From NCBI RefSeq assembly GCF_014649755.1, contig NZ_BMTQ01000006.1:186001-250000 (forward strand): a stretch of DNA of 64,000 bases, given 5' to 3'. Origin of the DNA: Streptomyces litmocidini. GTDB taxonomy: Bacteria; Actinomycetota; Actinomycetes; Streptomycetales; Streptomycetaceae. The position numbers and the translations under genes are program-made. Positions 17,463-28,193 of this stretch are shown one piece after another (the stretch's first letter is position 1; every line of letters starts with the position of its first letter). Below the pieces are notes generated by a model. It was given only the letters and a program-made list of their open reading frames with translations. It had not been told where the DNA came from and did not search any database.

Positions 17463-19112
17463 CTACCGGACGAACGTGCTCGCCTGGTTCGCCAGGTCCA
17501 GGAAGTACTGCGGGGCGAGGCCGAGGGCCAGGGTGACCACGACGCCCGCCGTGATCGTGATGCTCGTCAGGGCCGAGGGCACGGCGACCGTGGGGCCGTC
17601 CGCCTTCGGCTCGCTGAAGAACATGAGCACGATGACCCGGATGTAGAAGAACGCGGCGATCGCCGAGGAGATCACGCCGACCACCACGAGGGCGCCCGCG
17701 CCGCCGTCCGCCGCCGCCTTGAAGACCGCGAACTTCCCGGAGAAGCCGGAGGTCAGCGGGATGCCGGCGAAGGCGAGGAGGAAGACCGCGAAGACGGCCG
17801 CGACCAGGGGCGAACGGCGGCCCAGACCGGCCCACTTGGACAGGTGGGTGGCCTCGCCGCCCGCGTCCCGGACCAGGGTGACGACGGCGAACGCGCCGAT
17901 CGTCACGAAGGAGTACGCCCCCAGGTAGAAGAGGACGGACGAGATCCCGCTCGGGGTCGCGGCGATGACGCCCGCGAGCAGGAAGCCCGCGTGCGCGATC
18001 GACGAGTACGCCAGGAGCCGCTTGATGTCCGTCTGGGTGATGGCGACGATCGCACCGCCCAGCATGGTGACGACGGCGACGCCCCACATGACCGGGCGCC
18101 AGTCCCAGGTGAGGCCCGGGAGCACCACGTACAGCAGGCGGAGCAGCGCGCCGAACGCGGCGACCTTGGTCGCGGCGGCCATGAAGCCGGTGACCGGCGT
18201 CGGGGCGCCCTGGTAGACGTCCGGGGTCCACATGTGGAACGGCACGGCGCCGATCTTGAAGAGGAGCCCCATGAGGACCATGGCGAAGCCGATGAGCAGC
18301 AGCGCGTCGTTGCCCATGGTGTCGGCGAGCGCCGGGTCGACGGCGCCGATGGAGCCGTCGACGACGCGGGCGATCGTGGCGTACGAGACGGAGCCCGCGT
18401 AGCCGTAGAGCAGGGCGATCCCGAAGAGCAGGAAGGCCGAGGAGAAGGCGCCGAGCAGGAAGTACTTGACGGCCGCCTCCTGCGACATCAGCCGCTTGCG
18501 GCGGGCGACGGCGCAGAGCAGGTACAGCGGGAGGGAGAAGACCTCCAGGGCGACGAAGAGCGTCAGGAGGTCGTTGGCCGCCGGGAAGACCAGCATGCCG
18601 GAGATCGCGAAGAGCGCGAGCGGGAAGACCTCGGTGGTGGTGAAGCCCGCCTTGACGGCGGCCTTCTCCTGGTCGCTGCCGGGGACGGCGGCGGCCTCGG
18701 CGGCGAAGGAGTCGACCCTGTGGCCGTGGTCGGCCGGGTCGAGCCTGCGCTCGGCGAAGGTGAAGACCGCCACGAGGGAGGCGAGGAGGATGGTGCCCTG
18801 GAGGAAGAGGGCGGGTCCGTCGACGGCGACGGCCCCCATGGCCGCGATGTGGGCCTTGGTGGAGCCGTAACCGCCCGCCGCCAGGCCGACGATCGCGGCG
18901 AAGGCGGCGACGAGCGCGAGGACCGACAGGAAGACCTGGCTGTGGTAGCGGGCCTTGCGGGGCACGAAGGCCTCGACGAGGACGCTGACGAGCGCGGCGC
19001 CGAGCACGATGAGCACGGGTGAGAGCTGCGTGTACTCGATGTGGGGCGCCGGGATCTTGTCCAGCGGCCCGGCAGCTGTCGTCCACAAGCTGTGGACAGC
19101 CATGGAACTCAC
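17463..19112 (-). CDS. nuoN: NADH-quinone oxidoreductase subunit N
   Basis: 549 residues, about 14 membrane helices. Antiporter-like proton-pumping subunit of complex I. Blocks LFVALEVFSLPLYLLCAVARRK, KYFLLGAFSSAFLLFGIALLYG, GLLFKIGAVPFHMWTPDVYQGAPTP and LLAYSSIAHAGFLLAGV carry the conserved Glu and Lys residues of the proton channel. The GTG at 19112 overlaps the nuoM stop (GTGA) and has GGAGG 7 bp upstream; the ATG at 19103 would be 16 bp from that site, so GTG is preferred. Last gene of the operon. Confidence 0.95.
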   Translation of the reverse strand: MSSMAVHSLWTTAAGPLDKIPAPHIEYTQLSPVLIVLGAALVSVLVEAFVPRKARYHSQVFLSVLALVAAFAAIVGLAAGGYGSTKAHIAAMGAVAVDGPALFLQGTILLASLVAVFTFAERRLDPADHGHRVDSFAAEAAAVPGSDQEKAAVKAGFTTTEVFPLALFAISGMLVFPAANDLLTLFVALEVFSLPLYLLCAVARRKRLMSQEAAVKYFLLGAFSSAFLLFGIALLYGYAGSVSYATIARVVDGSIGAVDPALADTMGNDALLLIGFAMVLMGLLFKIGAVPFHMWTPDVYQGAPTPVTGFMAAATKVAAFGALLRLLYVVLPGLTWDWRPVMWGVAVVTMLGGAIVAITQTDIKRLLAYSSIAHAGFLLAGVIAATPSGISSVLFYLGAYSFVTIGAFAVVTLVRDAGGEATHLSKWAGLGRRSPLVAAVFAVFLLAFAGIPLTSGFSGKFAVFKAAADGGAGALVVVGVISSAIAAFFYIRVIVLMFFSEPKADGPTVAVPSALTSITITAGVVVTLALGLAPQYFLDLANQASTFVR

Positions 19113-20707
19113 TTGGCCGCCTCCACGTTCTGAATCTGGGGCTGGGGGTCCTTCTGCCGGACGTCGGACAGGGTGTGCCGCACGGCCGGGTTGACGACGT
19201 CCGTCAGCGGCTTCGGGAAGACCCCGAGGAAGATCAGGACGGCGATCAGCGGGACGACCACGGCCAGCTCGCGCGCCCGCAGGTCGGGCAGCGCCCGGAC
19301 CTCCTCCTTCACCGGCCCGGTCATCGTCCGCTGGTACAGGACGAGGGTGTAGAGCGCGGCGAGGACGATGCCGGTGGTGGCGACGATCCCGGCCACCGGG
19401 TACCGGGCGAACGTGCCGACCAGCACCAGGAACTCGCTGACGAACGGGGCGAGTCCGGGCAGCGAGAGGGTCGCGAGGCCGCCGATCAGGAAGGTGCCGG
19501 CGAGCACCGGGGCCACCTTCTGCACGCCGCCGTAGTCGGCGATGAGCCGCGAGCCGCGCCGGGAGATCAGGAAGCCGGCGACGAGCATGAGCGCGGCCGT
19601 CGAGATGCCGTGGTTGACCATGTAGAGCGTGGCGCCCGACTGGCCCTGGCTGGTCATCGCGAAGATGCCCAGGATGATGAAGCCGAAGTGCGAGATCGAG
19701 GCGTAGGCGACCAGTCGCTTGATGTCCCGCTGGCCGACCGCGACCAGCGCGCCGTACACGATGCTGATCAGGGCGAGGACGACGATCGCGGGCGTCGCCC
19801 ACTTCGACGCCTCGGGGAAGAGCCCGAGGCAGAAGCGGAGCATCGCGAAGGTGCCGACCTTGTCGACGACGGCGGTGATGAGGACGGCGACCGGGGCGGT
19901 GGCCTCCCCCATCGCGTTCGGCAGCCAGGTGTGCAGCGGCCAGAGCGGCGCCTTCACGGCGAAGGCGAAGAAGAAGCCGAGGAACAGCCACCGCTCGGTG
20001 CTGGTCGCCATCTCCAGCGAGCCGTTCGCCCGGGCCTCGGCGATCTCGGTGAGCGAGAAGTTCCCCGCGACCACGTAGAGCCCGATGACGGCGGCCAGCA
20101 TGATCAGGCCGCCGACGAGGTTGTAGAGGAGGAACTTGACCGCCGCGTACGACCGCTGGGCCGCCGCGTTCTCGTCGGAGCCGCTGTGGGCGCGGTCGCC
20201 GAAGCCGCCGATGAGGAAGTACATCGGGATGAGCATGGCTTCGAACAGGATGTAGAAGAGGAAGACGTCGGTGGCCTCGAAGGAGAGGATCACCATCGCC
20301 TCGACCATGAGGATCAGGGCGAAGAAGCCCTGCGTCGGCCGCCACCGCTTGGAGGATGTCTCCAGCGGGTCGGCGTCGTGCCAGCCGGCCAGGATCACGA
20401 AGGGGATCAGCAGGGCGGTGAGCGCGATGAGCGCCACGCCGATGCCGTCGACGCCGAGTTCGTACCGGACGCCGAAGTCCTTGATCCAGGAGTACGACTC
20501 GACGAACTGGTAGCGGTCGCCGCCCGGCTCGAAGCCCGCGAAGACGACGGCGGCGAGCACGAGGGTGGCGAGCGAGACGAGCAGTGCCAGCCACTTGGCG
20601 GCGGTGCGCCGGGCGGCGGGGACGGCGGCGGTGAGGACCGCGCCGGCCGCCGGCAGCAGCGCCGTCGCCGTGAGGAGCGGGAAGCCCGCGTTGACCACTG
20701 GGGACAT
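19109..20707 (-). CDS. nuoM: NADH-quinone oxidoreductase subunit M
   Basis: 532 residues, about 14 membrane helices, Mrp-antiporter-type subunit of complex I. YELGVDGIGVALIALTALL, FEAMLIPMYFLIGGFG (with the conserved Glu), KFLLYNLVGGLIMLAAVIG, KAPLWPLHTWLPNAMGEATAP and RLVAYASISHFGFIILGIFA are diagnostic. The C-terminal tail is soluble (SDVRQKDPQPQIQNVEAAK). ATG lies 5 bp after the nuoL stop. Confidence 0.96.
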   Translation of the reverse strand: MSPVVNAGFPLLTATALLPAAGAVLTAAVPAARRTAAKWLALLVSLATLVLAAVVFAGFEPGGDRYQFVESYSWIKDFGVRYELGVDGIGVALIALTALLIPFVILAGWHDADPLETSSKRWRPTQGFFALILMVEAMVILSFEATDVFLFYILFEAMLIPMYFLIGGFGDRAHSGSDENAAAQRSYAAVKFLLYNLVGGLIMLAAVIGLYVVAGNFSLTEIAEARANGSLEMATSTERWLFLGFFFAFAVKAPLWPLHTWLPNAMGEATAPVAVLITAVVDKVGTFAMLRFCLGLFPEASKWATPAIVVLALISIVYGALVAVGQRDIKRLVAYASISHFGFIILGIFAMTSQGQSGATLYMVNHGISTAALMLVAGFLISRRGSRLIADYGGVQKVAPVLAGTFLIGGLATLSLPGLAPFVSEFLVLVGTFARYPVAGIVATTGIVLAALYTLVLYQRTMTGPVKEEVRALPDLRARELAVVVPLIAVLIFLGVFPKPLTDVVNPAVRHTLSDVRQKDPQPQIQNVEAAK

Positions 20708-20712
20708 GGGAG

Positions 20713-22650
20713 TCACACCGCCCTCATCAGCAGGGTCGCGGCGATCAGCACCGCCGTACCTCCGAACATGGAGACCGCGTACGTGCGGGCGTAGCCGTTC
20801 TGGAGCTTGCGCAGCCGGCCGGAGAGTCCTCCGACGGCGGCCGCGGTGCCGTTGACGACGCCGTCGACCAGGCTGTGGTCGACGTAGACCAGCGAGCGGG
20901 TCAGGTGCGTGCCGCCGGTGACGAAGACGGCGTGGTTGAAGTCGTCCTGGAGCAGGTCGCGGCGGGCGGCCCGGGTGAGCAGCGAGCCGCGCGGGGCGAC
21001 CACCGGGACGGGCCGGCGGCCGTACTGGAGGTACGCGAGGCCGACGCCGATCACCATGACGGCGACGGTGGCGGCGGTGACGGCGGCGGCGCTGACCGGC
21101 GAATGGCCGTGCTCGAAGCCGGTGACCGGCTCCAGCCACTCGACGAAGCCGGCGAACTCGAAGACGGCGCCTGCGGCGACCGAGCCGACGGCCAGCAGGA
21201 TCATCGGGATGACCATGGACTTGGGCGACTCGTGCGGGTGGGGCATGGCGCCCGCCGCGTGCTCGGCGGCCGGCTCGGCGCTGGGCGCCTGGTCGGCGTC
21301 CGGCGCCGGCTGCCAGCGCTTCTCGCCGAAGAAGGTCATCAGCATCACGCGGGTCATGTAGTACGCGGTGATGGCGGCGCCGAGCAGGGTGACCGCGCCG
21401 AGGATCCAGCCCTCGGTGCCGCCCTTGGCGAAGGCCGCCTCGATGATCTTGTCCTTGGAGAAGAAGCCGGACAGGCCCGGGAATCCGATGATCGCGAGGT
21501 AGCCGAGGCCGAAGGTGACGAAGGTGACCGGCATGTACTTCCGCAGGCCGCCGTACTTCCGCATGTCGACCTCGTCGTTCATGCCGTGCATGACCGAACC
21601 GGCGCCGAGGAACAGCCCGGCCTTGAAGAAGCCGTGCGTCACCAGGTGCATGATCGCGAAGACGTAGCCGATGGGGCCGAGGCCGGCCGCCAGGATCATG
21701 TATCCGATCTGCGACATCGTCGAGCCGGCGAGGGCCTTCTTGATGTCGTCCTTGGCGCAACCGACGATCGCACCGAAGAGGAGCGTGACCGCGCCGACCA
21801 CGGTGACCACGAGCTGGGCGTCCGGCGCCGCGTCGAAGATGTCGGCCGAGCGGACGATCAGATAGACACCGGCGGTCACCATCGTGGCCGCGTGGATGAG
21901 GGCCGAGACCGGGGTCGGGCCCTCCATCGCGTCCCCGAGCCAGGACTGCAGCGGCACCTGGGCCGACTTGCCGCAGGCGGCGAGGAGCAGCATCAGGCCG
22001 ATCGCGGTCAGCTTGCCCTCGGACGCCTGCCCGCTCGCCTCGAACACCGGCCCGAAGGCGAAGGTGCCGAAGGTGGTGAACATGAGCATGATGGCGATCG
22101 AGAGGCCCATGTCGCCGACCCGGTTGACCAGGAAGGCCTTCTTCGCGGCGGTGGCCGCGGTGGGCTTGTGCTGCCAGAAGCCGATCAGGAGGTACGAGGC
22201 GAGGCCGACGCCCTCCCAGCCGAAGTACAGCAGCAGGTAGTTGTCGGCGAGGACGAGCAGGAGCATCGCCGCGACGAACAGGTTGAGGTAGCCGAAGAAC
22301 CGGCGGCGGCGCTCGTCGTGCTCCATGTATCCGATGGAGTAGACGTGGATGAGCGTGCCGACCCCGGTGATCAGCAGGACGAAGGTCATCGACAGCTGGT
22401 CGAGCCGGAACGCCATGTCCGCCTGGAAGCCCTCGACGGGGATCCAGGTGTAGAGCGTCTGGTGCAGGGCCCGGTCGTCGGCGCTCTTGCCGAGCATGTC
22501 CGCGAAGAGCACCAGGCCGATCACGAAGGAGACGGCCGCGAGCAGCGTGCCGAGCCAGTGCCCGGACTTGTCGAGCCGCCGCCCGCCGAGGAGCAGGACG
22601 AGTGCTCCGAGCAGAGGTGCCGCGATGAGCAGCGCAATCAGATTGTCCAC
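20713..22650 (-). CDS. nuoL: NADH-quinone oxidoreductase subunit L
   Basis: 645 residues, the largest membrane subunit, with the lateral amphipathic helix at the C-terminus that couples the pump subunits. YMEHDERRRRFFGYLNLFVAAMLLLVLADNYLLLYFGWEGVGLASYLLIGFW holds the conserved pumping Glu; LQSWLGDAMEGPTPVSALIHAATMVTAGVYLIVRS and AGSTMSQIGYMILAAGLG are family hallmarks. GTG start. A His/Pro/Ala-rich insertion (DADQAPSAEPAAEHAAGAMP) lies before the C-terminal helix, as in other actinobacterial NuoL. Confidence 0.96.
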   Translation of the reverse strand: MDNLIALLIAAPLLGALVLLLGGRRLDKSGHWLGTLLAAVSFVIGLVLFADMLGKSADDRALHQTLYTWIPVEGFQADMAFRLDQLSMTFVLLITGVGTLIHVYSIGYMEHDERRRRFFGYLNLFVAAMLLLVLADNYLLLYFGWEGVGLASYLLIGFWQHKPTAATAAKKAFLVNRVGDMGLSIAIMLMFTTFGTFAFGPVFEASGQASEGKLTAIGLMLLLAACGKSAQVPLQSWLGDAMEGPTPVSALIHAATMVTAGVYLIVRSADIFDAAPDAQLVVTVVGAVTLLFGAIVGCAKDDIKKALAGSTMSQIGYMILAAGLGPIGYVFAIMHLVTHGFFKAGLFLGAGSVMHGMNDEVDMRKYGGLRKYMPVTFVTFGLGYLAIIGFPGLSGFFSKDKIIEAAFAKGGTEGWILGAVTLLGAAITAYYMTRVMLMTFFGEKRWQPAPDADQAPSAEPAAEHAAGAMPHPHESPKSMVIPMILLAVGSVAAGAVFEFAGFVEWLEPVTGFEHGHSPVSAAAVTAATVAVMVIGVGLAYLQYGRRPVPVVAPRGSLLTRAARRDLLQDDFNHAVFVTGGTHLTRSLVYVDHSLVDGVVNGTAAAVGGLSGRLRKLQNGYARTYAVSMFGGTAVLIAATLLMRAV

Positions 22651-22661
22651 GGTTCCGCCCC

Positions 22662-22961
22662 TTACAGCTTCATCAGGCTGGCGTCGTCGACCGAGGCCGA
22701 GTGGCGGGCACGGAAGACGGACACGATGATCGCGAGCCCGACGACGACCTCCGCGGCGGCGACGACCATCGTGAAGAAGGCGATGATCTGGCCGTCGAGG
22801 TTGCCGTGCATGCGGGAGAACGTGACGAACGCGAGGTTGCAGGCGTTGAGCATGAGCTCGACGCACATGAAGACGACGATCGCGTTGCGCCGGATCAGCA
22901 CCCCGGCCGCACCGATGGTGAACAGCAGGGCGGCGAGGTACAGGTAGTTGACGGGATTCAC
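22662..22961 (-). CDS. nuoK: NADH-quinone oxidoreductase subunit K
   Basis: 99 residues, three membrane helices. VLIRRNAIVVFMCVELMLNACNLAFV carries the two conserved buried glutamates or equivalents of the E-channel (E in CVELMLNA; TMVVAAAEVVVGLAI). GTG start overlaps the nuoJ stop (GTGA), and the stop is 11 bp before nuoL. Confidence 0.96.
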   Translation of the reverse strand: MNPVNYLYLAALLFTIGAAGVLIRRNAIVVFMCVELMLNACNLAFVTFSRMHGNLDGQIIAFFTMVVAAAEVVVGLAIIVSVFRARHSASVDDASLMKL

Positions 22962-23785
22962 CGGGTGGCCTCCTCTTCGTCCCGGTCGCGGCCGAGCCGC
23001 TCCTCGGAGCGCTGCTCCAGGGCCTTGAGGTCGGCCATCGCCTCGGTGGACACGTCCCGGATCTGGCCGCGCTTGCGCAGGGTCCCCATGACGGTGAGGT
23101 CCGCCGCGGTGCCGTCGGGCAGCAGACCGGCGATGTCCACGGCGTTGTGCCGGGCGTACACGCCGGGCGCGGGCAGCGGCGGCACGTGCTTGCCCTCGCG
23201 GACGCGCTGCTCGGACAGCTCGCGCTGGGTGCGGGCCCGCTCGGTCCGCTCCCGGTGGGTGAGCACCATCGCGCCGACGGCCGCCGTGATCAGCAGCGCG
23301 CCGGTGATCTCGAAGGCGAAGACGTACTTGGTGAAGATGAGGGCGGCGAGGCCCTCGACGTTCCCGCCGTGGGCGCTGTTGGCCGTGCCGAGGCCGGCGA
23401 ACTCCGTCAGCGAGGCGTTCCCGATGCCGGCGGCGAGCAGGATGCCGAAGCCGAGGCCGCAGGCGACGGCCAGCCACCGCTGGCCCTTGAGGGTCTCCTT
23501 CAGCGAGTCCGCGGCGGTGACGCCGACCAGCATGACGACGAAGAGGAAGAGCATCATGATCGCGCCGGTGTAGACGACGATCTGGACGATGCCGAGGAAG
23601 TACGCGCCGTTCGCCAGGTAGAAGACCGCGAGGACGATCATCGTGCCGGCGAGGGAGAGCGCCGAGTGCACGGCCTTCCTCATCAGGATCGTGGACAGCG
23701 CGCCGACGACGGCGACGGTGCCGAGGACCCAGAACTGGAAGGCCTCACCGGTGGAAGTGGCGTAGGCCGCGAGGTTCGCGCTCAT
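22958..23785 (-). CDS. nuoJ: NADH-quinone oxidoreductase subunit J
   Basis: 275 residues with five membrane helices in the first 190 (FQFWVLGTVAVVGALSTILM, ALSLAGTMIVLAVFYLANGAYFLGIVQIVVYTGAIMMLFLFVVML, the latter with the pi-bulge helix). The remaining 85 residues form a hydrophilic cytoplasmic extension, longer than in proteobacterial NuoJ. ATG overlaps the nuoI stop (ATGA). Confidence 0.95.
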   Translation of the reverse strand: MSANLAAYATSTGEAFQFWVLGTVAVVGALSTILMRKAVHSALSLAGTMIVLAVFYLANGAYFLGIVQIVVYTGAIMMLFLFVVMLVGVTAADSLKETLKGQRWLAVACGLGFGILLAAGIGNASLTEFAGLGTANSAHGGNVEGLAALIFTKYVFAFEITGALLITAAVGAMVLTHRERTERARTQRELSEQRVREGKHVPPLPAPGVYARHNAVDIAGLLPDGTAADLTVMGTLRKRGQIRDVSTEAMADLKALEQRSEERLGRDRDEEEATR

Positions 23786-24360
23786 GCGTCCGCCCCCTCC
23801 GGCTCGCCCTTCTCCCCCTTGGACACGGCGACCTGACGGACCGTGCCGGGCGCCGCCTCGGTGACGAGCCCCCGGTAGTAGTCCTGCTCGGTCATGCCCG
23901 GGAAGATCGCGTGCGGGGTGTCGACCATGGTCTCCTCCAGGCCCGCGAGGAGCTGCTCCTTGGTGTAGATCAGGGCCTCGCGGGAGGAGTCGGCCAGCTC
24001 GAACTCGTTGGTCATCGTCAGCGCGCGCGTGGGGCACGCCTCGATGCACAGTCCGCAGAGGATGCAGCGGGCGTAGTTGATCTGGTAGACCCGGCCGTAC
24101 CGCTCGCCCGGCGAGTAGCGCTCCTCGTCGGTGTTGTCCGCACCCTCGACGTAGATGGCGTCGGCGGGACAGGCCCAGGCGCACAGCTCGCAGCCGACGC
24201 ACTTCTCCAGGCCGTCGGGGTGACGGTTGAGCTGGTGCCGGCCGTGGAAGCGGGGTGCCGTCGTCTTCTGCTGCTCCGGGTACTGCTCGGTCAGCCGCTT
24301 CTTGAACATGGCCTTGAAGGTCACGCCGAAGCCGGCCACCGGATTCTGGAAATCAGACAC
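23782..24360 (-). CDS. nuoI: NADH-quinone oxidoreductase subunit I (two 4Fe-4S clusters)
   Basis: 192 residues. Two ferredoxin motifs, CVGCELCAWACPADAI and CILCGLCIEACPTRAL, bind clusters N6a and N6b that pass electrons to NuoB. GTG at 24360 (product MSDFQNPVAGFGVTFKAMFKK) follows GGAG with a 7-bp spacer, which decides against the ATG 18 bp upstream. The gene starts 8 bp inside the end of nuoH. Confidence 0.95.
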   Translation of the reverse strand: MSDFQNPVAGFGVTFKAMFKKRLTEQYPEQQKTTAPRFHGRHQLNRHPDGLEKCVGCELCAWACPADAIYVEGADNTDEERYSPGERYGRVYQINYARCILCGLCIEACPTRALTMTNEFELADSSREALIYTKEQLLAGLEETMVDTPHAIFPGMTEQDYYRGLVTEAAPGTVRQVAVSKGEKGEPEGADA

Positions 24361-25717
24361 CGTCCGTCTCCTTTCCATCACTCGCAGTAGCAGTATCGGG
24401 GGCGCCACTGACAACGAGGTCCCGGTCGTACCGCGACCTGCGCCGCGGCACGGGCGGCAGGGACTGTCCGGGCTTGGGCGGTACGGGGAAGCCGCCCGCC
24501 ATCGGGTCGAAGGCCCGCTCGTCGGCGGGGCCGGCCGCGGCCTCCTTCGCCTTCCGGTCGCGCAGCGCGTCCACCACGAAGGAGAGGAGGAGCAGGGCGA
24601 GGACGGCACCGGCCACGTACAGCACGATGTTGGAGAAGGCGATGTTCTCGTTCCGCAGCGCGCGGACGGTGGCGACCAGCATCAGCCAGACCACGGCGAC
24701 CGGGATGAGGACCTTCCAGCCGAGCTTCATCAGCTGGTCGTAGCGGACGCGGGGCAGGGTGCCGCGGAGCCAGATGAAGAAGAACAGCAGCAGCTGCACC
24801 TTCACCACGAACCAGAGCATCGGCCACCAGCCGTGGTTGGCGCCCTCCCAGAAGGAGGAGATCGGGTACGGGGCCCGCCAGCCGCCCAGGAAGAGGGTCA
24901 CCGACACGGCCGAGACCGTCACCATGTTCACGTACTCGGCGAGCATGAACATCGCGAACTTGATGGACGAGTACTCGGTGTTGAAGCCGCCGACGAGGTC
25001 GCCCTCGGACTCCGGCATGTCGAACGGGGCGCGGTTGGTCTCGCCGACCATCGTGACGATGTAGATGATGAACGACACCGGCAGCAGGATCACGAACCAG
25101 CGGTCCGCCTGCGCCTCCACGATCTTCGAGGTCGACATCGACCCGGAGTAGAGGAAGACGGAGGCGAAGGCCGCGCCCATGGCGATCTCGTACGAGATCA
25201 TCTGCGCGCAGGACCGCAGGCCGCCGAGCAGCGGGTACGTGGATCCGGAGGACCAGCCGGCGAGGACGATGCCGTAGATGCCGACGGAGGCGACCGCGAG
25301 GACGTACAGCATCGCGATCGGCAGGTCGGTGAGCTGCATCGCGGTCCGGTGCCCGAAGATCGAGACCTCGTTGCCGGCCGGGCCGAAGGGGATCACGGCG
25401 ATCGCCATGAAGGCGGGGATCGCGGCGACGACCGGCGCGAGGACGTAGACGACCTTGTCGGCCCGCCGGACGATCACGTCCTCCTTGAGCATCAGTTTGA
25501 TGCCGTCCGCGAGGGACTGGAGGAGACCCCAGGGGCCGTGCCGGTTGGGGCCGATGCGCAGCTGCATCCAGGCGACGACCTTGCGCTCCCACACGATGGA
25601 GAAGAGCACGGTGATCATCAGGAAGGCGAAGCAGAAGACGGCCTTGACCAGCACGAGCCACCAGGGGTCCGTGCCGAACATGGACAGGTCTTCGGCGGCG
25701 AGGACGTTCGGGGTCAT
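24353..25717 (-). CDS. nuoH: NADH-quinone oxidoreductase subunit H
   Basis: 454 residues, longer than the roughly 325-residue proteobacterial form because of a soluble Pro/Arg-rich C-terminal extension (about 375-454). Eight membrane helices. ERKVVAWMQLRIGPNRHGPWGLLQSLADGIKLMLKED and SYEIAMGAAFASVF, ETNRAPFDMPESEGDLVGGFNTEYSSIKFAMF form the quinone-chamber signature. NuoH joins the peripheral arm to the membrane arm. ATG overlaps the nuoG stop. Confidence 0.96.
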   Translation of the reverse strand: MTPNVLAAEDLSMFGTDPWWLVLVKAVFCFAFLMITVLFSIVWERKVVAWMQLRIGPNRHGPWGLLQSLADGIKLMLKEDVIVRRADKVVYVLAPVVAAIPAFMAIAVIPFGPAGNEVSIFGHRTAMQLTDLPIAMLYVLAVASVGIYGIVLAGWSSGSTYPLLGGLRSCAQMISYEIAMGAAFASVFLYSGSMSTSKIVEAQADRWFVILLPVSFIIYIVTMVGETNRAPFDMPESEGDLVGGFNTEYSSIKFAMFMLAEYVNMVTVSAVSVTLFLGGWRAPYPISSFWEGANHGWWPMLWFVVKVQLLLFFFIWLRGTLPRVRYDQLMKLGWKVLIPVAVVWLMLVATVRALRNENIAFSNIVLYVAGAVLALLLLSFVVDALRDRKAKEAAAGPADERAFDPMAGGFPVPPKPGQSLPPVPRRRSRYDRDLVVSGAPDTATASDGKETDGV

Positions 25718-28193
25718 GCCTGCACCTCCTGCGGGGTCGCCGGGCCGATGCGGACCAGGGAGCCGGGGCGGGCGCCGGTGTCGGAGAGGACGCCCCGGCC
25801 CGCCGAGTTCAGCGGGAGCCAGACGACCCGGTCGGGCATCTCGGTGACCTGGAGCGGGAAGGCGACCGAGCCTGCGGGGCCGGTCACCTCCAGGAGGTCG
25901 CCGTCCTTGACGCCGGTGTCGGCGGCGGTGGCGGCGGAGAGCCGGGCGACCGCCGCGTGCCGGGTGCCGGCCAGGGCGGCGTCGCCCTCCTGGAGCCTGC
26001 CGAGGTCGAGGAGGAGCCGGTGTCCGGCGAGGACGGCCTCGCCGTCGCCGGGCCGGGGCGCCGGACGGCCGGGCGAGGCGGGCTCGGTCGCCCGCTCCTC
26101 GGTCCAGCCGCCGAGCCGGTCCATCTCCCGCCGCACGGACCGCAGGTCGGGCAGGCCGAGGTGGGCGTCGAGGGCGTCGGCCAGCATGTGGAGCACGCGG
26201 GCGTCGGTCGGCGCGAGGGGCCGGGTCATCTGCTCGGGCTTGAGCGCGGCCTCGAAGAGCCGGGCCCTGCCCTCCCAGTCGAGGAAGGTGCCGGCCTTCT
26301 CGGCGACGGCCGCGACCGGCAGGATCACGTCGGCGCGCTCGGTGACCTCGCCGGGCCGCAGCTCCAGGGAGACCACGAACGCCGTGTCGAGGGCCTCACG
26401 CGCGCGTGCCGGGTCCGGCAGGTCGGCGACCTCGACGCCGGCGACGAGCAGCGCGGCGAGCTCGCCGGCGGCCGCGGCCTCCACGATCTGGCCGGTGTCG
26501 CGGCCGTAGCGGTGCGGGAGCTCGCGGACGCCCCAGGCGGCGGCGACCTCCTCACGCGCGCGGGGATCGGTGGCGGGCCGGCCGCCGGGCAGCAGCGCGG
26601 GGAGCGCCCCCGCCTCGACGGCGCCGCGCTCGCCGGAGCGGCGCGGGATCCACACGAGGCGGGCGCCGGTGGCGGCCGAGGCGCGCAGGGCGGCGGTGAG
26701 CGCGCCGGGCACGCCCGCGAGCCGCTCGCCGACGGCGAGGACGGCGCCCTCCCGGCGGAGGGCCTCGGCCGCGGCGGCGCCCTCCTCGGAGAGGCCGACC
26801 CGGGAGGTGAGGGCGTCGAGCCACTCGGTCTCGGTGCCGGGGGCGGCGGGCAGCAGGGTGCCGCCCGCCTTCGTCAGGCCCCGGGTGGCGAACGGGGCGA
26901 CCGCGTAGGTCCTCTGGCCGTGCTTGCGCCAGGCCTTGCGGAGCCGCAGGAAGACGGCGGGGGCCTCCTCCTCGGACTCCAGGCCGACGAGGAGCACGGC
27001 CGGCGCGGCCTCCAGGGAGGTGTACGTGACGCCCGTGCCGTCCAGGTCGCGTCCCCGGCCGGCGACGGCGGAGGCCAGGAAGTCGGCCTCCTCGCCGGAG
27101 TGGATCCGGGCCCGGAAGTCGATGTCGTTGGTGTCGAGGGCGACCCGGGCGAACTTGGCGTACGCGTAGGAGTCCTCGACGGTCAGCCGCCCGCCGGTCA
27201 GGACGCCGGTCCGGCCGCGGACGAGCCCGCGGGCGGCGGCCTCCAGGGCCTCGGGCCAGGAGGCGGCCTCCAGTTCACCGGACTCGGGGTTCCGGACGAG
27301 GGGGGTGGTCAGCCGGTCGCGCTGCTGGGCGTACCGGAAGCCGAAGCGGCCCTTGTCGCAGATCCACTCCTCGTTGACCTCCGGGTCCTCGGCGGCGAGC
27401 CGCCGCATGACCTTGCCGCGCCGGTGGTCGGTGCGGGTGGCGCAGCCGCCGGCGCACTGCTCGCAGACGGACGGCGAGGAGACCAGGTCGAAGGGGCGGG
27501 AGCGGAAGCGGTAGGCGGCCGAGGTGAGGGCGCCGACCGGGCAGATCTGGATGGTGTTGCCGGAGAAGTACGACTCGAAGGGGTCGCCCTCGCCGGTGCC
27601 GACCTGCTGGAGCGCGCCGCGCTCGACGAGCTCGATCATCGGGTCGCCGGCGATCTGGTTCGAGAAGCGGGTGCAGCGGGCGCACAGGACGCACCGCTCG
27701 CGGTCGAGCAGCACCTGGGTGGAGATCGCGACCGGCTTCTCGTAGGTCCGCTTGACGCCCTCGAAGCGGGACTCGGCCTGTCCGTGGGACATGGCCTGGT
27801 TCTGCAGGGGGCACTCGCCGCCCTTGTCGCAGACCGGGCAGTCCAGCGGGTGGTTGATGAGCAGCAGCTCCATCACGCCGTGCTGGGCCTTCTCGGCGAC
27901 GGGCGAGGTGAGCTGCGACTTCACCACCATGCCGTCGGTGCAGGTGATGGTGCAGGAGGCCATGGGCTTGCGCTGCCCCTCGACCTCGACGATGCACTGG
28001 CGGCAGGCGCCGGCGGGGTCGAGGAGCGGGTGGTCGCAGAAGCGCGGGATCTCGATGCCGAGCTGTTCGGCGGCGCGGATGACCAGCGTCCCCTTGGGGA
28101 CGGAGATCTCGGCGCCGTCGATGGTCAGCGTCACGAGGTCCTCGGGCGGTACCGGCGCGCTGCCGCCGCCGCTGGGGGTGGACGCGATGACGG

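Noticed and set aside
17400..19022. 540-codon forward frame opposite nuoN
   Set aside because: Acidic Glu/Asp/Gly/Arg repeat product typical of the antisense of membrane-protein genes in high-GC DNA.
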